Positions 11,639 through 23,370 of a stretch of 64,000 nucleotides of DNA are shown in pieces; positions within the stretch are counted from its first letter, which is position 1, and each line of letters starts with the position of its first letter. Source of the DNA: Castanea sativa (lineage: Eukaryota > Streptophyta > Magnoliopsida > Fagales > Fagaceae); contig NC_134023.1 in NCBI RefSeq assembly GCF_040712315.1, positions 13,029,442-13,093,441 of the forward strand, given 5' to 3'. The notes under the pieces are model-generated. The model was not told the DNA's origin and did not search any database. It saw nothing but the letters and a program-made list of their open reading frames with translations. The position numbers were made by a program, and so were the translations under genes.

Positions 11639-12393
11639 TGTAAGTGCACAATTGCACCTGGCCCCAAGAACTGTTACGGGCTCAGGCCCAATGAGCCTTA
11701 AACAATATGAATTTGTAGAGTGTGGGCTTGAAACCCAGGTTAGAAGTGTGTGAGGATTAAATGACAAGCCAAAGATTGCAAACACTCAAAAACAACGGGG
11801 AATATTGTAAATTAACCTCCTCGGACGTAAGCCAAGAGTTATTTTTATATTATCTCTTCCTCTTTTTTCTTTTCCTTTTAGATTACAAAGTAGTCCCCCC
11901 CCCCCCATTTTCAGTTCTAGGTTGCTCCTTAAATACTCTTCTTTTTTATACTTTGTACACGTGTTGCCCCAACTCCCCCTTAGCCTAGATATTTCTTTTC
12001 TCAGTGCCTTTGAATAGTAACCAGAAGTTTCCCTTCCACTGTTCTGGTGTCACTTCCCCATTAATGCGGCCAGGGTGGTAGGTGCAGGGTCTTTAATGCG
12101 GATGTGGCAGCCTTTATCCTTGGTATTTCTCTAGCATCGATACTTCTAGGACATTCAAGGGTTCACCCCCTTTTACCATTGGTCTTCACCGTGTCATTCC
12201 CTAACCTTTACAATGAAGTCCCGGAATCTCCGATGTCCGTCCGAGGGGAAAAATCATCCTCGACTGTACTCTCGGATCCTCGGCATATGGGCCGACCCAT
12301 AGTACTAACAAGTTCTAAACCCAGGAGCAGGTCGGCCTTCCTTAGCATGGCCCAAAGGCCCATATACCCATCAGGGTCTTTTTACTCCCCACA
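11639..12393 (+). mobile_element. Solo LTR, 755 bp, with perfect 5-bp target duplication
   Basis: It starts TGTAAGTGCAC and ends ACTCCCCACA, with ATAAT directly outside both ends (11634-11638 and 12394-12398). TG...CA ends plus an identical 5-bp duplication identify a solo LTR left by recombination between two LTRs. GC content is above the surroundings, and CCTCGG / CGGACG phrases recur. Orientation is inferred from a TTAAATACTCTT promoter-like stretch near 11930. Superfamily not assigned. Confidence 0.85.
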
Positions 12394-12398
12394 ATAAT

Positions 12399-12709
12399 GA
12401 AAACACTCAGCCAATGGACCAATGTTCTAAAATTACATCATTTTTGGAGCTATTTTATTTTCCATTTTTTCTGTTCACATTGTATAAATAATTTAGTGTC
12501 ATGGAGTGGCGGGCCATTGCACCCTGACTTTTTTATTAATTAAGGGCCTGTTTGGATCAAGGGGAGAAAAATGGAGAGTGGATGAGAATAAAATAAAGTT
12601 GGCTAAAAATAGGCTAATTTTGAGCCAATTTCACTATATTATATTCTACTCTACTCCCCCTCAATCAAAATTGGTCATAAGTACAAATTTTTTACATTTC
12701 TTTCCCTTC

Positions 12710-12755
<46 letters not shown>

Positions 12756-13414
12756 TTGGGTTCAAGTTACACTTGGTGGAACTTAAGCAATGTTACACTA
12801 CCTAATATTTTTTAATTGTATGCGAATTTTGACAAATCTACTGTTAGATTATATTATCTTCATATATTCTCCATGCATGCAAAATTTCAAAATGATTAAA
12901 GATTAATAGTCATGTTATCAATCAATTGTTTAAATTCAAGTTTTTGTAGTTTAAAATAATGCATGAAAGACGAGTTTGTAGATCGAATGGTAAATAACAT
13001 TCAATTGCCATGAAAGTTGACATGCATGTTAAGGACATATAGAACATGTAATTCAACGGTGAGATTTGCAAAATATGAATTCTATAACAAGTTATTGGGT
13101 AGTGTATCGTTACTTAAAGTTACACTTGGTGTAATTTGAACCCAACCCATATATATTAACACATATATCCTTTTGAAAGTAAGAATAAGTAAAGAGCAGA
13201 AACCCTATCCTTTTAAAAGAGGTTAACTTACAGCAAAGCAAGCTTGCGAAGCAACCGAGGCAAGAGCATGAAGCAGCTTTTCCCGAACCAAAGGATCCAG
13301 GTTCTCTGGAAACAAAGTATTCTGATCCCTTAGTATCAAGTGAAATGTCACTTATTATGAAGTATAAATGTCTCTGTTTTGTCTTTACCTTTAATATTCA
13401 TTATTTAATGTCTC
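12399..13414. other. Interval holding the 390-bp MITE and a TA/GA microsatellite
   Basis: A (TA)n tract followed by (GA)n occupies about 12710-12754, immediately left of the MITE. The remaining bases contain no supported gene. Confidence 0.55.
12756..13145. mobile_element. MITE, 390 bp, single copy; source sequence of the 345-bp satellite at 29.4-31.9 kb
   Basis: Inverted ends begin TTGGGTTCAAGTTACAC (left) and TTGGGTTCAAATTACAC (right, other strand) and stay alignable for about 47 bases to CACTACC. Internally, read on the minus strand, it carries the same phrases in the same order as each 345-bp unit at 29.45-31.86 kb: CCCAATAACTT, ACATGTTCTATATG, AACATGCATG, ACTACAAAAACTTGAATTT, AGATTTGTCAAAATTC. 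It adjoins (TA)n tracts on both sides, as MITEs that target TA microsatellites do. Confidence 0.85.
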
Positions 13415-13417
13415 TAA

Positions 13418-14583
13418 GAGCATCCATATTGGTAGTACTAAATAGCTATATTGCTATTTTTAGCACCACCAAATACCAGAATGTGCTCTAAAATAGTGGA
13501 GCTAAAGCTATATTTTTTGGCTCCACTGCTATAGTGCATAGCCAAAAGTAGCTGTCACACTACTTTTGATTGTTTTGCTAATTTTTATTCTTTCTTTTAT
13601 TCTTATTTTTCTTCTTCCTGCATTTCATTTGTTTCTCCGTGTCTCTCTCCTCACTCCCTCTCCATCTGCTTCTCTCTTCCTTCACGTCAATCTAAACGAA
13701 CCCAGCCGCCACAGACCCAGTACGCCTGCCCAGTCCCGACCCACCCCTTCTGTCGACCCAGCTTGCTGACCTAAGCCCCAAGTCCCAAACAGACCCAGCT
13801 TGCCGACCCAAGCCCCAAGTCCCATGCCAACCCACGCCATCATATATCCAACCCATGCCGACACCATCCTCCTCACCCACCTTCGAAGCCCAACTCCATT
13901 CATTAATTATCCTCACCAAAGCTCTCTATGCAATCAGCCATCGCCGACCCACGCAGGCCACGCCCCATCACTATCTTTGTTTGTGTTTATTTATGTTGTT
14001 GTTGATTTTTCTTTGGAGTTATTCAAAAGATCCTAAATTTTTTGAACTTTTGTTTGTGATTGGTGATTTTCGATGGTTTGGGTTGAGGAAAAATATTGGG
14101 GATTTGGGTTGGGGTCATGCAATCCTTTTGTTTGGTTTTTGAGAAAACAGAGGATATATTAATAATTTGATTGTTAATTGAAATTGGGTTTTGCTAGGTC
14201 AAATGGTACTTTTCCTGCATTTTCTAATCAACCTAAGACTGAATTGAGGAAAATATTGTAAAGAGATAGATTGTTGTGCTTATTAATTTTTTTTAGCTTG
14301 TAAATGTTTGTATGGGAAATTTCTATGTGCAAGGAGGTTGTGGGTACGGTGGTTGTGGTGGATGTTTATGGTAGTGGATATATATTATTTTATTATAGTA
14401 AACATATTTTTTATTATAATAGATATATTATTTTATTGTGTTGTTTACATTATTTTATTAAGTTGAAAGCTAAAATAAAACAATTGATATTGGATATTTT
14501 GTAAAGTGAAAATGTAAAATAGATAAAGTAGCTTTTTAGAGTGCCAAATAGCTAAAATTATAGCTCCACCAATGTGGATGCTT
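13418..14583. mobile_element. Harbinger-type non-autonomous element, 1166 bp, TAA target duplication
   Basis: Ends are GAGCATCCATATTGGTAG and, on the other strand, AAGCATCCACATTGGTGG, flanked by TAA at 13415-13417 and 14584-14586. The 3-bp TWA duplication and GAGCATC-type ends fit PIF/Harbinger MITE relatives common in eudicots. The interior at about 13680-13960 is C-rich (CGACCCA-type repeats), unlike the AT-rich arms, and may be captured. No transposase seen. Confidence 0.8.
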
Positions 14584-14821
14584 TAATTATTTATAATAGA
14601 GGCATATAGCAGTATTACTATTAACTATTAAGTATAAACGGAAGCTTATGTATATAAAAAAAAATTATTAGCGGAAAAGTGATATCGCTTTATAACCCAT
14701 AAACTTTAATAAGCCTCCTACACATAAAAAATAAATAAATAAATAAAAAATAAAAAGAGAGAAATTAATAGAAAACACATAAAAAAAAAAGAGAGTAAGA
14801 AACTAATAGAAAACAAGGGAG

Positions 14822-15170
14822 AATTAGACTTTACTACCTTAAACTATACTCTAGATTACACTTTGTATACTAAACTTTTTGAATGCACATTTTACACCCT
14901 AAACTATAACCCTTGTTACGCTTTGTGCCCTTACGTTAAGTTTGCCATTAACTTAGATGGAAAAATATTACATTTTACTACTCTAAACTATACTCTTGAT
15001 TACATTTTACAACCTAAACTTTATATTTCTATCCAAGTTAACGGCAAACTTAATGTCAGTGTGTAAAGTGTAACAAGAGTCATAGTTTAAAATGTAAAAT
15101 GTGCATTCAAAAAGTTTGTGGTGTAAAGTGTAATTTAGGGTATAGTTTAGGGTGGTAAAGTGTAATTTTC
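14822..15170. mobile_element. Foldback MITE with arms of about 165 bp
   Basis: Nearly the whole element is a hairpin. Left phrases ACTTTTTGAATGCACATTTT, CCTTGTTACGCTTTG and TTAAGTTTGCC reappear in reverse complement on the right, in mirrored order, around a centre near 14990-15000. Both arms repeat an AAACTATA-GATTACA phrase. No coding capacity; target duplication unresolved. Confidence 0.8.
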
Positions 15171-15307
15171 ATGCCTGCCAATTGACTATTTTTGGCAAAA
15201 AATTCTAGAACTGCATAGTCTGTAGATTCCAAATATATATATATGGCTTCCATAAATGTGCTTTTTAGGGCAATTATTAATAAATTATTTAGACAAGTTT
15301 TGATACT

Positions 15308-16225
15308 TGATAAGGATAATTTTGTAATTAGCCCGTGACGAAACAAAGAGCGATGGATATAATAAGGTCGTTAGCTTCACTCTCATGAAACTACCTTCTT
15401 GCAAAGTCTACAGCTTCACCTCATACCTGACAGCTGCATCTTGGGCACAGTAAGCTTACGATAGTAAGCTGAAGGATAAGCTGAAGACATCAAGCTGAAG
15501 GAAGTAAGCTGAAGACATCAAGTTGAAGGAAGTAAGCTGAAGACATCAAGCTGTAGGTAGTAAGCTGAAGACAACAAGCTGAAGGGATAAGCTGAAGACA
15601 TCAAGCTGAAGCTAGTAAGCTGAAGGGGACACATGAATCTTCGATGAGTCTGACGTCAAGCCTAATGATTCCGTTGGGCTTGCTTGTCGCGAGGGACTGC
15701 ATCTCAAAGTCTACAGCTTCATAATAGAGCTAATGACTTTAATTATAAGCTAACGACACTGAAAATGGACGATGCTGTAGGCTGACGAGAATAAGCTGAA
15801 AAGGTCAATTAAACCTCCATCCATAGCCTTACTTGATCTCCACACATACGTGTATAAGGAGAGTTCTTGCGCTACACGCCTAACCCTAATTAAGAAGACT
15901 CCTATAAGGAAAAGAACTCTAAGAGATACGCAAAATCCATGAGTTACTCTCCTAGAAGGAAAGAACTTCTTGACCAAGGCATGAATTTCGGTCCTACACT
16001 ACTATAAATACCCCAAAACCCTCACAAAGCAAGGTACGCATGATTCACCCCAGCTTTGGTATTTTAGAGTTGCAAACAAGATATTTCTCTAACTTGACTG
16101 TCGGAAGGTATTTGGCCGGTACCACACTGGTACACCTTTTAAGGTCTTCAGCTTTTGTGTTGTGCAGGTTCTAGTCAAAGGCACGTGAGGACCGTGTGGC
16201 TTACTGATGATTTTCGGCATCATCA
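15308..16225 (+). repeat. 5' LTR of the Tat-like element (918 bp)
   Basis: Bounded by TGAT...ATCA. It carries a 29-bp minisatellite (GCTGAAGACATCAAG core) at about 15455-15630 and a TATAAATACCCC promoter-like box near 16003. It matches the 3' LTR closely, apart from scattered substitutions and one minisatellite unit. Confidence 0.95.
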
Positions 16226-16308
16226 GTTGGCACCGTCTGTGGGAAGTACGAGTAATCAGTCATTGCTTTATCCCTGAGACAAAAGGTCATACGGTCCAAA
16301 CTCGATCG

Positions 16309-16870
16309 ATGGCATCAGTCAACCAAGAAACTAGAAATCCCCCCACTACTGAAGAATGGCAACTGCAGACACTCTCGGCTGCAATTGAGCGACTTACTCA
16401 ACAAAATAAAGCCCTTATGCTACAAAACCAAGCGTTGGAAGTGCAAATTAAGCAGCCACAAGAACATCAAGTCTTATCACATGATCAACGTAGAAGTGGC
16501 ATAATCACTATCTACCCCTTCGAAATATTACAGAAGGGAAGAGTAAATATAAGAGAAGCAGGACTAACGACTACAATACTGTAGGACGACGAACGATTGG
16601 CCAAAGAGAAGGCAAGAGGCCTAGACACTCTACTAGCCGACCCATTCATTTCACTACACTAAACACCTCTATCGACCATATACTTACGCTTATCAAAGAC
16701 GACCACATATTGGAATGGCCAAGGAGGATGAAAAGGGATCCAAGCAAGCGATCAAAGCACAAATACTGACATTACCACCATGATCATGGACATGACACAA
16801 AGGAGTGTTATGATCTGAAACAACAAATAGAGATCCTTGTAGGTCAAGGGAAGTTGCAGCGATTTGTTAG
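16309..16870 (+). pseudogene. gag remnant of the Tat-like element
   Basis: The frame from the ATG at 16309 gives a Gln-rich, coiled-coil-like N-terminus (ERLTQQNKALMLQNQALEV) typical of the start of plant gypsy gag. That frame closes at 16582-16584. Further on, near 16775-16870, another frame gives HGHDTKECYDLKQQIE and LVGQGKLQRFV, a familiar segment from the nucleocapsid end of such gags. The capsid core between them is deleted or unreadable, so no functional Gag is made. Confidence 0.7.
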
Positions 16871-17394
16871 AAATGGACCTGGGATACAACATCCACAAGA
16901 ACTGGAGCAACCCAGCAGGTCAGAAGACCTACCCTCCACGCACTAAGAGCTACAACCTCAGCATACCACCTTCTGATACACGAGAGTGCTACAACGTGGA
17001 TAAGCAGCTACCACCATGAACATTGAAGACCAAAGATTGATGGTAGGGCCAACTAAGGAACTGGAAGATGACCTTTTGGATGACAACCACCTTACAAGAG
17101 ACACTTGACGAGAAGAAGCTACCTTACCCTTAGAATGTCGAACACTTGAAGAAAGCAAACGACCAATATCGCCTACCTTTCTAAAATGTCTTCGAGGTGG
17201 TGAATAATCAGCTTAAGTCACCAAGGTGAAGAATCAACTCAAGTAACGAAGGTAAACATGGAAGGGGGCAATAGATGAGGGATATTTGTACAACGCATCG
17301 GCTCAAAATATCACCCCCCAAGGTGAACATCACCTTTCAAGGTGAACCCCACTTCTCAAGGTGGCCCTCACTTCTCATATTGAATATCACCTCT

Positions 17395-17650
17395 CAAGGT
17401 GGACGTATGGCTAAAGTCGCCTATGAGTGGACGGTCACTACACTAAGTTACCTACAGGTAGACGCATGACCAAAGTCGCTTACGGGTAGACGGTCACTGC
17501 ACTAAATCGCCTACGGGCGGATGCATAACGAAAAATCCCCTATGGATAGACGGTCACTACATTAAGTCACTTACCGGAGGACGTATGATCACAGTCGCCT
17601 ATGGGTGGACGGTCACCATACTAAGTTGCCTACGAGTAGGCGACCAAAAA
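17395..17650 (+). repeat. Tandem array A of the Tat-like element, about 60 bp x 4
   Basis: The anchor ACGGTCAC falls at 17431, 17490, 17550 and 17609, giving a 59-60 bp period. Units contain GGACGTATG and CTAAGTYRCCTA phrases. Confidence 0.9.
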
Positions 17651-18318
17651 GGTGACAAGGCACCAAAACTCAATCACTTCAACAAGTCCATGACCAAAAG
17701 TGGACGACCACAAAAGTGACGAGGCACCAAAATTTAGTCACCTTAATTAGTCCACGACCCTAAGTGACAAGGTGATGAGGTACCAAAGTGGACGACCCAA
17801 AACTTAGTCACCAACACTTAGTCTACGACCCAAAGTGGACGACTGACAAGGTGACGAGGTCCCAAAGTGGACGACCCAAAATTTATTCACCTTAATTAGT
17901 CCACGACCCTAAGTGGATGACTGACAAGGTGACGAGGTACCAAAGTGGACGACCCAAAACTTAGTCACCAACACTTAGTCTATGACCCAAAGTGGACGAC
18001 TGACAAGGTGATGAGGCCCCAAAGTGGACGACCCAAAATTTAGTAACCTCAATTAGTCCACGACCTTAAGTGGACAACTGACAAGGTGACGAGGGACCAA
18101 AGTGGACGACCCAAAACTTAGTCACCAACACTTAGTCTACGACCCAAAGTGAACGACTGACAAGGTGACGAGGTCCCAAAGTGGACGACCCAAAACTTAG
18201 TCACCAACACTTAGTTCGCGACCCAAAGTGGACGACTGACAAAGTGACGAGGTACCAAAGTGGACGACCCAAAACTTAGTCACCAACACTTAGTCTGCGA
18301 CCTAAAGTGGATGACCAA
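17650..18318 (+). repeat. Tandem array B of the Tat-like element, about 79 bp x 7
   Basis: Anchors of the type GGTGACGAGG lie near 17772, 17851, 17929, 18009, 18086, 18164 and 18244, a period of 77-80 bp. Units contain CCAAAGTGGACGACC and ACTTAGTC; the array ends at an A run near 18320. Confidence 0.9.
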
Positions 18319-19070
18319 AAAAAAAAAAAAAAATCACATGAGTATACCAAGGGCAAATGCACAACCAAAGTCTAGATCAGCTATTAGACATGCCAGTGAT
18401 GTCGAAGGAACAAGCTAGTCAGACGAGTAATTTACAAGGTGGCGCTCATGATCCAAGTAATGAGGACAAACGCCAGAAGATCTACTTGATAAAGCATGTA
18501 GAGATTGCAATCCAAGTGAAAGAAAAAGCAAAACATCTACTTGACCACGATCGTTTGAAAATACCGAATAGGTGGAGCTCGATACCCAAGCAAAGACAAG
18601 CTCCAAGAGACGTTGCTAATAGGCTTCCAGAACAACTCTCTTCTCCGCAACCACTTGAAAATAATCAAGCTTGTAGAGGTTATGATCCAAGTCAAAGCGA
18701 GCGTTCACAGTCAAGCACGTTGCTTGGTCCAAAAGACTTTTCACATCTAACTATACACACATGCCCACCATCCAAGTGTAAAAGCCATGCATTAATATTC
18801 TTAACCTCTAGTTATTAGGTGTGGCGTTGGAGTAGTAAATTTGGGAGCCATGTGTCCGTGTTCAATATATGGCTTAATGAGGGCATCAAAGACATTGAGA
18901 TAGTTTAAGCCCGGCAAACACACAGAGTTAGAGTAACTAAAGTCAAAAGGCTCAGTATGTCACGGTTTAGAGAAGACCGCTGGTAGCGGCAAGACAGCAG
19001 CTATGGGAATGATATGAGGACGAAGCCCTTGCACTGAAGATCACGGGACGAAGGCAGTGGCAAAGGCAAA
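18319..19070 (+). other. Spacer between arrays B and C, one 153-codon open frame of unknown meaning
   Basis: An open frame at 18357-18818 reads a hydrophilic peptide rich in Gln, Ser and Pro. No domain is recognised, and it does not resemble Gag, Pol or the antisense ORF. It could be drifted coding sequence or chance. Confidence 0.35.
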
Positions 19071-20130
19071 TAGAAATTATTAGTCCACAAGTGGATGAGT
19101 TCATTACAAAGTCCATAAATGGACGAGTTTGATACTAAATCCTCAAAAAGAACGAATTAAGTCCAAAGTGGAACGGGTTCACGCCTACTAGTTATTAAGT
19201 ACTAACAAACAAGTTACCGAGTACTACGTGGATGGGTTCATTCCTAAAATGCATCAAGTCCTCAAAAGGATGAACCAAGCCACTCACGAGTGCCTTGAAA
19301 AAAATTCCAAGTCTTCCTACCTACAGGTGGATGGACGAACCAAGCCACTCACGAGTGCCTTGGACAAAATTCCAAGTTTTCCTACCTACGAGTGGACGGA
19401 CGAACCAAGTCACTCACGAGTGCCCTGGAAAAAATCCTAAGTCTTCTTGCCTACGAGTGGATGGACGAACCAAGTCACCCACAAGTGCCTTGGTACAAAA
19501 TTTAAGTCCTACCTACTGATGGAAGGACACACTACTTGGTAAAAATATGTCTCCTACCTACGAGAGGACGGATGAACCAAGTCACTCATTAGTGCCTTGG
19601 TAAAAATGTTTTTTAAGTCCTCCTATCCACAGGAGGATGGACGAACCAAGCCACCTACAAGTGCCTTGGTAAAAAGCTAATTCTTTCTACCTATGGGAGG
19701 AAAGACGAACCAAGCCACTCATGAGTGCCTTGGTAAAAATATATCTTCTACATACGGGTGAACGGATGAACCAAGCCACCCATGAGTGCCTTGGTCAAAA
19801 ATCTAAATCTTCCTACCTAAGGGTGGACAAACAAACTAAGCCACCAATGAGTGCCTTGGTCAAAAGTCTAAGTCTTCCTACCTACAAAAGGAGGGACGAA
19901 CTAAGCCACTCCAGAGTGCCTTGGCCAAAAATATAAGTCCTTCTACCTAAGGGGTGGACGGATGAAACAAGCCACCTACGAGTACCTTGGTCAATAGTTC
20001 AAGTCTTCCTACCTACTGGAGGACAGACGAACCAAGCCATACACAAATGCCTTGGTAAAAAATTTTAAGTCCTCTTACCTATGGGTGGACAGACGAACCA
20101 ATCCACTAACGACTACCTTGGTAAAAGATC
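19070..20130 (+). repeat. Tandem array C of the Tat-like element, about 65 bp, at least 12 units
   Basis: GAGTGCCTTGG-type anchors recur about every 65 bp (for example 19289, 19353, 19419 and 19483). GGACGAACCAAGCCACTCAC and CCTACCTA phrases are in each unit. Units vary by small indels. Confidence 0.9.
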
Positions 20131-20479
20131 TAAATCTTCCTATCTACAGGGTGACAAATGATCCATGTTACCAAGGTGACGAACGATCCAAGTGATCCTC
20201 CAAAGAGGATTTACTCAAATAGAAATCATCGAACGAAGTCACCAAGGTGACAAACGACCCTCCAAAAATGATCGAGTCAAGTAGTAATTCTCCAATGACA
20301 ATTGACTTAAGTAAAGATCCTCCAATTAAGTTGCTCATGGAATGGGGGGCAAGAAAAAAATAACCCCAACACTCTATGATTACAACACAAGCCTAAAAAA
20401 CTTTTCCTTAGAGTCTTCGGTCATCAAAAGCATCATGAGCTTACCAAAAGTATCGTCAGTCACAAAGGAAGCATGACAC

Positions 20480-21035
20480 TGTGTGACGCGCTCTGCCCTG
20501 ACGGTCGTCGGGTATCAATGGGTCATTAGGTACCAAGGGGCCGTCAGGGACCAAAAGGTCATCAGGCACCTTCCCTGACACAGCCCGACACCTTCCAACC
20601 TGACGGTCGTCATGTATCAATGGGTTATCAGGTACCAAGGGGTCGTCAGGGACCAAGAGGTTGTCAAGTACCTTCCTTGACACAGCGCGACACCTTCCGC
20701 CCTGACGGTCGTCATGTATCAATGGGTCATTAAGGACCAAGAGGTCGTCAAGTACCTTCCCTAACACAGCTCGACCCTTTCCAACCTGACAGTCGTCATG
20801 TATCAATGGGTCATCAGGTACCAAGGGGTCGTCAGGGATCAAGAGGTTGTCAAGTACCTTCCCTGACACAGCCCAACACCTTCCGCCCTGACGGTCATCA
20901 TGTATCAATGGGTCATCAGGTACCAAGGGGTCATCAGGGACCAAGAGGTTGTCAAGTACCTTCCCTGACACTGCCGACACGCTCCGCCTTGACGGTCGTT
21001 ACGTATCAAGGGGTCATCAAGTACCCTACTCATCG
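20480..21035 (+). repeat. Tandem array D of the Tat-like element, about 101 bp x 6
   Basis: TGACGGTCGTC-type anchors lie near 20499, 20601, 20703, 20788, 20889 and 20990, with one shortened unit of about 85 bp. GGGTCATCAGGTACCAAGG recurs in most units. The opposite strand happens to stay open as a repetitive peptide for 174 codons (20456-20980). Confidence 0.9.
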
Positions 21036-21586
21036 AAACTAACTCGTCTAAATCGATGGGACACTTTTGGCAAACGATCCACTATGCTAGTCCAATCTAC
21101 AAACCAACTCGCACACTAATAAGGGTATTTTTGTCCAACAAAGTCCTTCAAGCACTTTGACCCATCGGGATGGAATACTCTGCCACTGACCCATCAAGGT
21201 TTGTGCCTCTCCTAGTAGGACCTGGCTGATAAGGGTGTTCTCGCTTATAAGATTCAAGGCACAACTCACAAGGAAGGTGACGATTCCTCTCGACCCGTGT
21301 GCTTCCCATTTGCACATGGGGATCAAAACGACGCCCCTATCCTGCAAAGCTTTCATACGAACCAATGCCTATATGGCAGAAAAGCCGTCAGCTTGTTAAA
21401 CACGAGTAAAAGCTAGTGATAGAAAATTACAAAAAATAAAATGAAGAACCCGGGCAAGATCGAAAAGGCCTGACGTCCCCAACTCTTCCGTCGTTGAGCA
21501 CAAGGATCTACTTCCTCACTCTTGAGGATGGATTCCATCACCTCAATGGCATAGCCCTTGTGGGTTAGAAGACGGTGATCAAGTCC

Positions 21587-23062
21587 TTAAGTGACAAGGC
21601 CAGATATTGTCATCAACCTTTTACCCTCCCTATGGTTCGGCTTAAGGGGCGACGACTTCTTAGGGTGCTTATCACCAAGGGTGATGGCAGTCTTCTTGGG
21701 AGGACAATCGTCCTTCCTATCAGCCTTCCTCTTAGCAACCGTTTTCCCTACGGCTTTAGGGGCTGACGAGGACATCTCCTCCCCTTTTGTTTTCTTCTCT
21801 TCTTCACTCCTTCGGGCAGTAGTTGCCCGCACCAGCGCCCTCTATCTCTACAAAAGATAAAAGATGAGAGTTCAGACAAAAAACGACAAAAATAAGATGA
21901 CGAGATAAACTAAAGGATACTTACGACGATGAGAATAGGCGTTTAACCTACGAGCTTCCGGCGTCGGCTCCGGACCTTCGCAGTAGAGATGTAAAATGTC
22001 GAGTGTAATTAGGTCCCGACACTTCCGCTCGTCCAACGAAATTACTGTTACCCAACGGATAAAGTCTTCTTGTTCAGCTGTAATATGTGGACAAACACTA
22101 GTTGAAAAGGAGAGTAGACGGTGTTAGAAATGTGACGAGTAAACTAAGTAAAGAAACAGACGGGAGTAACCTAAATCTTTGACAAAAGCCCAAGTGTTGT
22201 CAAAGCCATGAGGCATCGTCTCCCACTCTTCCTAACGACATATCTAGTTCGTCCCTTTGACAAAAAAGTACATGCCCTTCCAATTCCTATTAGAATCGGG
22301 CATATCAGACACCAACTTTAGCTCCTTCTTTCTTACTGCGAAATGGTATATCCCCTGGGACGAGGAGATATGTTGGAGTTTACAGCACCAAAAGAACTCG
22401 TCAAGAGTTAGCTAACGGTTCCCGCCACTCAGAAGACCCTACAACAAAATCTCAGCCCCAATGAATATTCGCCAAGCTTTGGGGGCAATCTAGCTAACGG
22501 ATCAACCTAAAAAATTAGCCAGCTGACAATGAAGAGCCGTCAGTGGCAGCCTCAATCCTGCCGCAAACATGGCATCATACATGCCAACATCCGCAGTTTA
22601 CCCAGAATAACATCTCTCACCTTCCTCAGGGAGACGGATTGGAATGTCGTCCGGAATTTGGTAACAGGCACGTAAATTTTTGAAGACATTGATCGACATC
22701 GTCGCAAGAACTCATTGACGGACCATTCTATGGGTAGGATGAAGGGACGGTCATCATCGGGGGCTCCTGAGGTACTCTCTAAGATCTCTTCACCATTGTC
22801 GCCCTCACCCCCATCACTGGTTCTCTCGCCTTCCTCTTCACCGATCTTTTGGTCTCTGTCACCTACTTCTTCCCCCTCTTCATCGTCCCCGTTCTCGCCC
22901 TCACTCTCCTCATCTTCTCTGCAACTCTCTACCCCTCGTCGGAGGAATGGGCTAACGTTTCCCTCTCTAACGAGTAAGAGAAGCCCTTCTCGGGCTCACG
23001 ACCTGATTGGAAGACCTCGCCATAACCCGCTCCTTCACGGATCGACAATTCTAGAAATTTGA
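21587..23062 (-). pseudogene. Antisense ORF (aORF) remnant typical of Tat/Ogre-type elements
   Basis: Read on the minus strand from about 23060, the translation gives an acidic Glu/Asp-rich tract, then RPFILPIEWSVNEFLRRC (about 22733-22680), a VTKFRTTFQSVSLRKVRD-like stretch, and further down MPDSNRNWKGMYFFVKG and EEWETMPHGFDNTWAFVK (about 22300-22190). A Lys-rich tail (KTVAKRKADRKDD) follows near 21740. This order matches the antisense protein that plant Tat-lineage elements carry between pol and the 3' LTR, often labelled putative plant transposon protein. Several stops and frameshifts break it. Confidence 0.7.
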
Positions 23063-23370
23063 CGGCAACTAAGTTGACGAGGCCAGTGGGCTGACAAACG
23101 AAGTGAATTCAGAAGGTGACAGTCTCTTTCTCTCAAAATCAGCAAAGGATGAAAAGTTGGAAATGAGAGAGGAAGTGAGATATATATAGGCAAAGAGGGC
23201 ACGGAAGACAAAGCGACACGCTCATCTAGACACGGAACCAATCAGTCTGTGTCACGTGCTGTAGCATTCAAAGAAGGTGGCTTGAGGCACCACGCATGAA
23301 TGAACTTTCGACGATGTTAACTCCACAACCCGTCAGCTAAAGTTGACGAGGCCATGGAGTAGAGGGCAGC

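Noticed and set aside
15750..15977. Minus-strand open frame present in both LTRs of the Tat-like element (also 23785-24012)
   Set aside because: Conserved only because the LTRs are copies; it spans promoter sequence and has no known domain.
16207..16308. Upstream start for the Tat-like gag at 16207
   Set aside because: That ATG lies inside the LTR and the frame crosses the primer-binding site; the ATG at 16309 fits the gag start better.
17395..18318. Regularly spaced repeats considered as a CRISPR array
   Set aside because: Units are contiguous tandem repeats without unique spacers, in a plant retrotransposon.
19228..19936. Plus-strand repetitive open frames in the Tat-like element
   Set aside because: Products of the 65-bp array C, broken at each indel.
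20456..20980. Minus-strand 174-codon open frame with a repeating DDPLVPDDPLIHDD-type peptide
   Set aside because: It follows the roughly 101-bp array D; openness comes from the repeat. No relation to a known protein.
22715..23062. Plus-strand Ser/Pro-rich 115-codon frame
   Set aside because: It is the shadow of the acidic tract of the antisense ORF on the minus strand.
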